64,000 nucleotides of DNA from Cohnella fermenti (GTDB lineage Bacteria; Bacillota; Bacilli; Paenibacillales; Paenibacillaceae): NCBI RefSeq assembly GCF_004801405.1, contig NZ_SSOB01000004.1, positions 186,001-250,000 on the forward strand, written 5' to 3'. How positions within the stretch are numbered: the first letter of the stretch is position 1; every line of letters begins with the position of its first letter. Shown in pieces: positions 9,986-17,044 of the stretch. A program made the translations under genes and the position numbers. The notes beneath the pieces are model-generated. The model searched no databases, was not told the DNA's origin, and saw nothing but the letters and a program-made list of their open reading frames with translations.

Positions 9986-10933
9986 ATGCAGCAAGCGATC
10001 GCACGGCCGGAGCCGGCGCTCCGGAGCGAGAGCCGCTTATCCCGCAGGCTCGTACGCAACAAGTGGCTGTACCTGATGATTGTGCCGGGTCTGCTGTACT
10101 TCGCGATCTTCAAGTACATTCCGATGTACGGCCTCATTATCGCCTTCAAGGACTACAAGCCGTTCGCCGGCATCAACGGCAGCGAATGGGTCGGCTTCAA
10201 GCACTTCCATCGGCTGTTCTTCGAATCCGACTTCGGCTCCATTCTGGGCAATACGCTTATCCTGTTCGGCCTGAACCTGGTGTTCTTTTTCCCGATTCCG
10301 ATTATCCTCTCCCTGATGCTTAACGAGCTTCGCGGAAGTTTTTTTAAACGGCTGTTCCAGACGCTTATCTACCTGCCGCACTTCATGTCGTGGGTCATCA
10401 TCGTCTCGATCGGCTACGTCATGCTGACGATGGACGGCGGCATCATCAACGAATTCATCGCGAGTCTCGGCTTCGACAAGATCAACTTCCTGCTCAGTCC
10501 CGAGTGGTTCCGGCCGACGTACATCGTTCAGGTCATCTGGCGGGAAGCAGGCTGGGGTACGATCATTTATTTGGCGGCCATCGCGGCCATCGATCCGCAA
10601 TTGTACGAAGCGGCGCGCATGGACGGAGCGGGACGGCTTCGCCAGATTTGGCATATTACGCTGCCGGCGATCCGGAGCGTCATCATCGTGCTGCTCATTC
10701 TGAAGATCGGCGACGTTCTGGAGCTTGGCTTCGAGCATGTGTATCTGCTGCTCAACTCGATGAACCGCGACGTGGCGGAGATCATCGATACGTATGTGTA
10801 CACCGCGGGCCTGCGGCAAGGGCAGTTCAGCTACAGCACGGCGGTCGGCTTCTTCAAGTCGATCATCGGTCTTGTTATGGTTATGCTGGCGAATCGGCTG
10901 GCGAAAAAAATGGGTGAGGAAGGCGTCTACTGA
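9986..10933 (+). CDS. Carbohydrate ABC transporter permease, LplB-like
   Basis: The 315-aa polytopic membrane protein begins with the typical LplB-type N-terminus (KWLYLMIVPGLLYF, then YIPMYGLIIAFKDYKPF). It carries the EAA loop, seen as YEAARMDGAGRLRQIWHITLP at about 210-230, which docks the transport ATPase. GGAGAGG-like sequence precedes the ATG. It lies 106 bp after its binding protein and 25 bp before the partner permease, so the three form one operon for uptake of a sugar or oligosaccharide. Confidence 0.93.
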   Translation: MQQAIARPEPALRSESRLSRRLVRNKWLYLMIVPGLLYFAIFKYIPMYGLIIAFKDYKPFAGINGSEWVGFKHFHRLFFESDFGSILGNTLILFGLNLVFFFPIPIILSLMLNELRGSFFKRLFQTLIYLPHFMSWVIIVSIGYVMLTMDGGIINEFIASLGFDKINFLLSPEWFRPTYIVQVIWREAGWGTIIYLAAIAAIDPQLYEAARMDGAGRLRQIWHITLPAIRSVIIVLLILKIGDVLELGFEHVYLLLNSMNRDVAEIIDTYVYTAGLRQGQFSYSTAVGFFKSIIGLVMVMLANRLAKKMGEEGVY

Positions 10934-10958
10934 GGCACTTTAGAGGAGGCAGTTAAGG

Positions 10959-11834
10959 ATGGTAGAGGATCGCACGCTGGCGGGCCGGCTGTTCGCCGCC
11001 GTGAACTTCGCGCTGCTGACGCTGATCGCGCTCGTGACGGTGCTGCCGTTCATCCACGTGGTGGCGGGCTCCTTCACGACAAGCGCCGAGATGGCCGTCA
11101 AGAAGTTCGTGCTTATTCCGACGGACTGGAGCATCGACGCTTACAAGTTTATTTTCTCCACGAATACGATCTTCCGGTCGCTGGCCGTCTCCATCGGGAT
11201 CACCGCCTGCGGAACGCTGTTCAGCATGCTGATCTCGTCGATGATGGCATACGGGCTGGCGCGCCGGGACCTCGACGGCAGACGGGTGTTCATGTTCTTC
11301 GTCGTGTTCACGATGCTGTTCAACGGCGGCCTCATTCCGACGTTCCTGGTGGTGAAGGAGCTCGGCCTCATCGACCACTACGCGGCGCTTGTGCTGCCGA
11401 TCTCGATCAATGCGTTTAACCTTATCATTCTGAAAAACTTCTTCCAGAACATCCCCGACGGGCTGGAGGAATCGGCGAAGATCGACGGCTGCAACGACTT
11501 CGGTATCCTGTTCCGGATCGTGCTACCGCTGTCGATGCCGGTTATCGCGACGATCTCGCTGTTCTACGCGGTGACGTATTGGAACACGTACCTGAATGCG
11601 ATCATGTACCTGAACGAGAGCCGGATGTGGCCGATCCAGGTGCTGCTCCGCCAGATCGTCGTGCTCGCGAGCGGGCTCGACTACAGCTCGGACCTCGATT
11701 CCGCCGTTCCTCCGCCGGACCAGGCGGTCAAGATGGCGGTCATCGTGGTGGCGACGCTCCCGATTCTGCTCGTGTATCCGTTCCTGCAGAAGCACTTCGC
11801 CAAGGGAGCTCTGCTTGGATCGGTCAAGGGATAG
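10959..11834 (+). CDS. Carbohydrate ABC transporter permease, YtcP/LplC-like
   Basis: The 291-aa membrane protein is the second permease subunit of the system. It shows the EAA-type loop LEESAKIDGCNDFGILFRIV (about 168-187) and the family's C-terminal FLQKHFAKGALLGSVKG. AGAGGAGG lies upstream of the ATG. It is the last gene of the operon and converges with the oxalate decarboxylase gene 23 bp away; no strong hairpin is visible in that gap. Confidence 0.93.
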   Translation: MVEDRTLAGRLFAAVNFALLTLIALVTVLPFIHVVAGSFTTSAEMAVKKFVLIPTDWSIDAYKFIFSTNTIFRSLAVSIGITACGTLFSMLISSMMAYGLARRDLDGRRVFMFFVVFTMLFNGGLIPTFLVVKELGLIDHYAALVLPISINAFNLIILKNFFQNIPDGLEESAKIDGCNDFGILFRIVLPLSMPVIATISLFYAVTYWNTYLNAIMYLNESRMWPIQVLLRQIVVLASGLDYSSDLDSAVPPPDQAVKMAVIVVATLPILLVYPFLQKHFAKGALLGSVKG

Positions 11835-11857
11835 ACTGCGGCAAAAGGATTCGAAGC

Positions 11858-13042
11858 TTAAGGGGCCGGGAAGCCGGGGTACTTCACAACCGGCCATTTC
11901 TCCTTGCGAAGGGAGCGCATGAGCTCGCCCGTGGCGTTCACGTTGGGTTTCACAAGCTCCGGAGGCGTGAGCGCCATCCATTGGTTCAGGGAGATGTCCG
12001 CGAACCGGTCGCTCTGGAACATCTCGAGGAACCAGAGGCTCTCGGTGCCCGTGTTCTGAATATAATGCCCGTAAGCGAAGGGCACATAACCGACGCTGCC
12101 CGCCCGGACGTTAAACGTTCGGGCGGTTCCTTGCGCCGCGAATGCGGTCATCCTTCCCTGGCCGGTCAGGAAGTATTGCCATTCGTCGTTGTTCGGATGC
12201 CAGTGCATCTCCCGCATTCCTCCGGGGCAGATCTCGACCAGCGCGGCCGCGATCGCCTGCGACACGGGGAAGTTCCGCGAGTCGACGATGCGGACGGTGC
12301 CTCCCGATGTGCGGATCGGCTCCTGCGCAAGCAGCCGATGGGTGAAGCTCTGCGGAACACCGCCCTGCGGGTCCGGCACGGCTTGGCTCTCGATCGGGCC
12401 CGGCACGTTGGACTGATAGATGTAGATCTGTTCCGTCGGGCGCCCGGCGAAGGCGGTCTCGGGAATGCCGAAGTTGCCGCTGAGCACGTCGGCCGGCGTG
12501 TGCGCGAACCAATCCGAGATCGAGAACGTGTCGATGTCGGAGAAGGCGCCGTCGTTGAACACGAGCAGGAATTCGCAGCCTTCCTCCAATCCTTGAAGGG
12601 AATGAGGAATCCCGGGGGGAAAATACCACAGGTCGCCCGGCCCGACGTCCGCGATAAAGTTGCGGCCGTCCTGGTCGACGGCGGTGACGCGGCATCTGCC
12701 CCACAGCATGAACGACCACTCCGCCTGCTTGTGCCAGTGCAGCTCGCGGACGCCGCCGGGAGTCAGCCTCATGTTGACGCCGGCGAGCGTCGTGGCGATC
12801 GGCAGCTCGCGAATCGTCACCTCGCGGGACCAGCCCCCGTGATTGAGCTGCATATGGGTATCCGAGAAGGAGAACACGAGGTTCGGCACCGTCCCGGCGT
12901 CCGTCTTCGGAGGGACGAGCAGATCGGGATTCTGCCGATCCCGCATGATGTCCCGGGGACCGGGATCGGTCGCTCCGGCGCCGTCCGGCCGCATCGGCTG
13001 GGGGATGGCGTATTCGCTTCGCAGATGCTCTCCGTTGTTCAT
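11858..13042 (-). CDS. oxdC: Oxalate decarboxylase family bicupin
   Basis: The 394-aa protein has two cupin domains, each with an intact manganese site: [10 protein letters not shown] in the first and [11 protein letters not shown] in the second (H-x-H-x4-E pattern and a spaced variant). Oxalate decarboxylase converts oxalate to formate and CO2 and can help acid tolerance. The start at [10 protein letters not shown] (13042) is chosen because GAGGAG lies 12 bases upstream; the frame runs open to 13204 without a site. No signal peptide is seen, so it is probably cytosolic or spore-associated. The mobile lid, SENST in Bacillus OxdC, reads SDIDT here, which may alter the reaction. It appears to be a single gene. 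Confidence 0.9.
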   Translation of the reverse strand: MNNGEHLRSEYAIPQPMRPDGAGATDPGPRDIMRDRQNPDLLVPPKTDAGTVPNLVFSFSDTHMQLNHGGWSREVTIRELPIATTLAGVNMRLTPGGVRELHWHKQAEWSFMLWGRCRVTAVDQDGRNFIADVGPGDLWYFPPGIPHSLQGLEEGCEFLLVFNDGAFSDIDTFSISDWFAHTPADVLSGNFGIPETAFAGRPTEQIYIYQSNVPGPIESQAVPDPQGGVPQSFTHRLLAQEPIRTSGGTVRIVDSRNFPVSQAIAAALVEICPGGMREMHWHPNNDEWQYFLTGQGRMTAFAAQGTARTFNVRAGSVGYVPFAYGHYIQNTGTESLWFLEMFQSDRFADISLNQWMALTPPELVKPNVNATGELMRSLRKEKWPVVKYPGFPAP

Positions 13043-13297
13043 GCTCGCAGCACGCTCCTCGGGATCGTTTTTTGTGGGAATGGTGTTTTTATCCAATATA
13101 GATAAGGTATGGTGGAATCTCCTCGCGCATGACATTTGACTTAGCTGAGCGATCGGGATAGGAGCAAGGAACGATTGTTTCGCATGTATGCGCTTGCAAA
13201 TCAAAGAAATCTCATGAAGATCGAAGCTATCGGAAGATTGGGCGGCGATATTGGCGGAAGATGTCGAAAATTCGGTTTTTATAAGTTGTCAGAATAT
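13043..13297. other. Upstream region of oxalate decarboxylase
   Basis: This stretch holds the oxalate decarboxylase ribosome binding site and presumably its promoter. No gene is seen in it. Confidence 0.5.
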
Positions 13298-13326
13298 TTG
13301 ATTAAATAAAGCGATTCGGCTATACT
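13298..13326 (+). promoter_or_regulatory. Sigma-A-like promoter for the Gln-repeat gene
   Basis: TTGATT at 13298-13303 and TATACT at 13321-13326 are separated by exactly 17 bp. They lie 32 bp before a ribosome binding site (AAGGAAAGGGGA) and an ATG at 13358. Confidence 0.65.
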
Positions 13327-13357
13327 GTAGCCATCAACAAGGAAAGGGGATAGTCCA

Positions 13358-13714
13358 ATGGGTTAGGTAAGCGAAGCATATCCGAGGCCAGAACAAGTGA
13401 AATTATAAAGGCAAGGGCAAAGCCAACCGCAACCGCAAGGGCAAGATCAATCGCAAGGGCAAGATCAATTGAAACGGCAAGATCAATCGCAAGCGCAAGA
13501 TTAATCGTAAGCGCAAGATTAAACGAAAGGGCAACGGCAATGACAACCGCGAGTGCAAGGCTAAGCGGAAGGGCAACCGCAAGCGTAATCCAAAGCGTAC
13601 GTGCAAGGGCCAACTGGCCGTGGCCGCCGGAACGAAGACAGCCGCTCGGAAGACGGAAGCGGCGACGGATATGCGGGATACCAGGACGTCTGCCGGACAA
13701 TCTCTTATTCGTGA
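13358..13714 (+). pseudogene. Gln-repeat gene interrupted by TAA/TAG codons
   Basis: A promoter, ribosome binding site and ATG lead into a frame that reads as alternating residue-Gln pairs (QGQDQSQ-like, 18-bp period). Eight stops interrupt it: TAG at 13364, TAA at 13406, 13502, 13508, 13520, 13562 and 13586, and TGA at 13541. The last five TAA codons fall exactly where the repeat pattern demands Gln (CAA), and TAG and the first TAA are also one C-to-T change from Gln codons. TGA is one C-to-T change from CGA. The C-terminal part (VQGPTGRG... to SYS) is free of stops up to TGA at 13712. The simplest reading is a decayed gene. Readthrough as Gln is an alternative that cannot be excluded. No family is recognised. 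Confidence 0.55.
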
Positions 13715-13760
13715 AGACGGGAGTGTAATCACACAATTGAATAGTTCGTGTCCAGCAAGC

Positions 13761-13798
13761 TAGGGCGCTCGGTTATCAGCGGTTAACCGGGCGTCCTA
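13761..13798 (+). terminator. Terminator after the Gln-repeat gene
   Basis: A 15-bp stem with two G-T type mismatches (left arm TAGGGCGCTCGGTTA) and an 8-base loop is followed by TTGTG. Together with the promoter at 13298 it frames 13358-13714 as one transcription unit. Confidence 0.65.
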
Positions 13799-13842
13799 TT
13801 GTGCGCTTTACGGGAGGTATCCGGCTCCTCTATTATTAAGGA

Positions 13843-14670
13843 ATGGATACAAAACAAGCAGTTCGAACAGGACGAACGCGGCGCGGAGCCGCATTGTGGT
13901 GGATCGGGGCCGGGGTTCTGCTGCTTCTGCTGATCGGAGGAGGGGCCTTCCTGTTCCGAGGGGGAGACGGGGGAAGCGGCATTCCGCCGGTCGTTCCCGA
14001 GCCGAGGCATTATACATATGCAAGCGCGGTCGCGTCGAACGGGATGGAGCTTCATGTCTTGAAGACGCGGCCTTCGAATATTACGCTGCGGACCGTTCAG
14101 GGGAATGTGGCGGTGGCTCCTTATTACGGAATCAACGGCGGCTTCTTCTACCAGCAGGCGCTGGTCAGCATGGCGGTCGTCGACGATAAGCCCGCGAACG
14201 GCGGGCAAGGGGCGTACGGCTCCGGCGGGGAAAATATCAAGTACGCCAGAGGGACGCTCGTCTGGGACGGAGCGACCGATTCGCTTGGCGTTCAGGTGGT
14301 GCGGCTTGCGGCGGAGCTGCGGGTGACGGATCGTTCGGACTATTGGGCGCAAGGCGGCATCAGCATGGGCCTCGACCTGGGGGACGGCTGGGCGGAGCAG
14401 GCGTTTGCGGAGAATGCGCCCTACCCGGACGAGCCGAGGCTGCGATCGGCGGCCGCTTACGACGGGGAGGGGAACGTGATCTTGATCGTAAGCGCGACGG
14501 CGGGGACGCTGGCGGACTTCCGGGCGGCGATTATAGAGACGGTCGGGGCCGTCGGCCTGGTCAACGGGATTTTCCTCGATGGGGACGGGTCTTCGCAGAT
14601 GAGGACTCGGGAGATGAGCCTGCAGGGAGACGGCAGGCCGGTCGTGCAGATGATTCAGCTCGTGGAATAG
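13843..14670 (+). CDS. Phosphodiester glycosidase (NAGPA/DUF2233) family protein, membrane anchored
   Basis: The 275-aa protein has a basic N-terminus and one membrane helix (about 19-39, WWIGAGVLLLLLIGGGAFLF), then an outside domain. Family hallmarks are GINGGFFYQQ (about 96) and the C-terminal FLDGDGSSQM (about 246), which in this family form the active site. Relatives remove GlcNAc from phosphodiester-linked sugars, and bacterial members are thought to act on cell-wall glycopolymers or exopolysaccharide. The ribosome binding site is poor (AAGGA abuts the ATG; GGGAGGT is about 28 bases away), so the exact start is uncertain. It is followed 31 bp later by the operator of a LacI-type regulator. 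Confidence 0.82.
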   Translation: MDTKQAVRTGRTRRGAALWWIGAGVLLLLLIGGGAFLFRGGDGGSGIPPVVPEPRHYTYASAVASNGMELHVLKTRPSNITLRTVQGNVAVAPYYGINGGFFYQQALVSMAVVDDKPANGGQGAYGSGGENIKYARGTLVWDGATDSLGVQVVRLAAELRVTDRSDYWAQGGISMGLDLGDGWAEQAFAENAPYPDEPRLRSAAAYDGEGNVILIVSATAGTLADFRAAIIETVGAVGLVNGIFLDGDGSSQMRTREMSLQGDGRPVVQMIQLVE

Positions 14671-14701
14671 AGGCGGCCGCCAAGCGTTCGCCTCGTCAGT
14701 A

Positions 14702-14719
14702 TGCGTAACCGATTGCGCA
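14702..14719. promoter_or_regulatory. LacI-family operator before its own regulator gene
   Basis: TGCGTAACCGATTGCGCA is a near-perfect palindrome (7 of 9 pairs) with the central CG typical of LacI/GalR operators. It lies immediately before the ribosome binding site of the LacI-family gene, which suggests autoregulation. Confidence 0.65.
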
Positions 14720-14737
14720 AGGAAGGGAGACTTTCTC

Positions 14738-15769
14738 TTGAAACTTAAGGAAATCGCGGCCAAGGCGAACGTCTCCATCAGCACCGTCTCCCGCATCATC
14801 AACAATCAAGGAAGCTTCAGCGAAGAGACGCGGCGCAAGGTCATGGACATCGCGCAGGAGTATCTGAAGCCCGGCCTTACTCCGTCCAAGGTCGGCGGGC
14901 TCTCGTACGCCATTGCGGTCTTCGTGCCGGAAGCTCACGACTTCGTCGGCAACGACCCCGCCTCCTCGGCGGACTTGAGCCACTTGAAGGAAGAGTTCGA
15001 GGCTTCCGGGCACCGCTTCCTGCTCGCGACCCATTCGCGCGGCGCGATGACGGCTGGTCCCGGCTATAAGCTGCTGACCGACCATAAGATCGATGCCGCG
15101 ATCGTCTTCGATTCCTTCGTCGACGACCGGCTCGTCGACGAATTGACAGACAGGGGAATTCCCTATCTGGTGACGAACGGAAGGCGGTACGACCGCGCCC
15201 AGAACTATGTCGACTACGACAACCGCAAGGGCGCTTACGAGGTCATCCGTTACCTGCACGGCCTCGGCCACCGCGCGATCGGGCTCATCGCGGGGCCGGA
15301 GGATCATCTCGTCAGCCGGAACCGGTTGGACGGCTGCAGGGACGCCTTCCGGGAGCTCGGTCTCGAATGGCGAGAGGACAACGTCCGCGCGGGGGCGTTC
15401 GACCCTTCGCACGGCTATCAGGCCGCCAAGCAACTGATCGGGCGGCGGAGCGGAGGCGGACGGATTACCGCGCTGTTCGCCTTTAACGACATGATGGCGT
15501 TCGGCGCGATGAAGGCCTTGTCCGAATTGAAGCGGAGCATTCCGCAGGATGTCTCCTTGGTCGGGTTCGACGACTTGAAGCTGTCCGAATACATGACGCC
15601 GCCCCTGACGACCGTGCGAAGGTTCCGTTACGACATCAGCGGCTTGATCGTCAAGATGCTGATGGAGCTCATCGCGAACCGGACGATAGCGGAAGTCCAC
15701 GTCAGCTTGAAGACGGAGCTGATCGAGCGCGAGTCCTGCGCTCCGGCTCGTGCGGAAGGAGAAGCCTGA
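14738..15769 (+). CDS. LacI-family transcriptional regulator
   Basis: The 343-aa protein starts with the LacI helix-turn-helix and hinge region (LKEIAAKANVSISTVSRIIN, residues 2-21) and continues with a periplasmic-binding-like sugar sensor domain ending in the usual LVGFDDLKLSEYMTPPLTTV block. The start codon is TTG at 14738, set by AAGGAAGGGAG upstream. It most resembles galactoside/maltose-type regulators in layout, but the effector is not identifiable. No transporter is next to it; the NAGPA-like gene upstream and the secreted DUF4832 protein downstream are possible targets. Confidence 0.92.
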   Translation: MKLKEIAAKANVSISTVSRIINNQGSFSEETRRKVMDIAQEYLKPGLTPSKVGGLSYAIAVFVPEAHDFVGNDPASSADLSHLKEEFEASGHRFLLATHSRGAMTAGPGYKLLTDHKIDAAIVFDSFVDDRLVDELTDRGIPYLVTNGRRYDRAQNYVDYDNRKGAYEVIRYLHGLGHRAIGLIAGPEDHLVSRNRLDGCRDAFRELGLEWREDNVRAGAFDPSHGYQAAKQLIGRRSGGGRITALFAFNDMMAFGAMKALSELKRSIPQDVSLVGFDDLKLSEYMTPPLTTVRRFRYDISGLIVKMLMELIANRTIAEVHVSLKTELIERESCAPARAEGEA

Positions 15770-17044
15770 TGTCGATCAGGAGCCCAGAAGGAGAATCGTC
15801 CTCTTGGGAAGCTTAAGCTCCCTCCAGCTTCCCTTCCTCATCCCGTTCCTCTCATCCAGCCGAACGCTATCTTCTCCCCTTACGAGTGGGCGCTATCCCC
15901 CTCCGGGCGGCCGTCGTGCGTTCGGCGCGGCCCCGACCTTCTCCCCTTACGCGTGGACCCTATCCCCCTCCTTCTGGACGCTTATGTCTCTTCTCCCTCT
16001 GGCTCAGGAATCTCAGGAATCTCCTCTTGCGGCTCATGCATCCTTCGTTAAAGTCCGCGAAACCGGATGGCTGTCGATTTTATGCGAAAAATCGTATTGG
16101 CGCAGCTTCCGTGGCTATGAAAGCCTACTGTGAAGAGGCTGGGGGCGGAGTTAGTGGAGGAAGTCCGATCCTTCGAGCGCGGAGAGGCGAAGGAGGGGCG
16201 CTAGTGGAGAAATCCGCACAACGCCGCTCCGCAGAGAAGGTTGGAGAGGATTATGTGACGACTCATCTCGGTCCCTCCGCGCGCCTACCGCTGCTCCAGT
16301 TGAGTCGTGGTGACTCATCTGCCCCCACCATGCCTGCACGAACGCTCTCACTTGAGTAATGGCGACTCATCTCGGTCTCTCCGCGTGCCTACCGCTGCTC
16401 CAGTTGAGTCGTGGTTACTCATCTGCACCCACCATGCCTGCTCGAACGCCTGCACTTGAGTAATGGTGACTCATCTCGGTCTCTCCACGTGCCTACCACT
16501 GCTCCAGTTGAGTCGTGGTGACTCATCTGCACCCACCATGCCTGCACGAACGCTCTCACTTGAGTAATGGCGACTCATCTCGGTCTCTCCGCGCGCCTAC
16601 CGCTGCTCCAGTTTGACCCGTGTCTAGGGACAATGTGCCGGGAACCCGCACAACGACGCTCCGAAGAGACGGTTGGAGGGGGAGGTACAGACCGCTATTA
16701 AGCAAGCTTAATTTTCGTATTAAATCACATAACACGCCGCGATTACCCCTCCATTCAGGTCGATGAATGTGAAAAATCATATAAAATCACAAAAGATGCG
16801 GGCCCCGGCCGCCGCCGGGTGTTCCCGGCGCATTCCTCTCCTGAACGAGCGGGAGAAGAGGCGTAATGCCGGCAAAGGGCAGAGGGCAGATGGGAGAGGG
16901 CAGAGGGCGAAGGGCGAAGGGCAAAGGGCAAAGGGGGCCGCGCCTTAAAAAGTTGGCGTATATCTTAAATTCTCGGCCTCGCGAGTCGTTCCCCCGCATG
17001 ACACAATGGGAGAGAAACGAACGAATAAGCGGAGGAGGAGAACG
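15770..17044. other. Repeat-rich intergenic region, no gene seen
   Basis: About 1.3 kb with no credible gene. It contains a small hairpin at 15783-15808 that may end the LacI-type gene. It also holds two copies of a 30-bp element related to TCCTGAACGAGCGGGAGAAG (15979-16009 inverted, 16839-16870 direct), a 104-bp tandem repeat (16260-16610), copies of the ATGTGAAAAATCACAT element near 16076, 16726 and 16763, and a purine-rich GGGCAAAGGGCAGAGGG-type tract at 16866-16945. Confidence 0.75.
16260..16610. repeat. 104-bp higher-order tandem repeat, about 3.4 copies
   Basis: GACTCATCTCGG starts at 16260, 16364, 16468 and 16572, each exactly 104 bp apart. Each unit is made of two related 52-bp halves (A and B), joined by palindromic cores such as GAGTCGTGGTGACTC and GAGTAATGGCGACTC. 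The A half matches the 52-bp repeat at 7808-7960. Confidence 0.88.

Noticed and set aside
8218..10149. Long minus-strand open frame (643 codons) opposite a binding protein
   Set aside because: It is a high-GC shadow of the binding-protein gene, with Arg/Val-rich composition, no domain and no ribosome binding site.
13320..13736. Minus-strand frame with LALAIDLA hydrophobic repeats
   Set aside because: It is the reverse of the 18-bp Gln repeat. Promoter, ribosome binding site and terminator all belong to the plus strand. Kept only as a remark.
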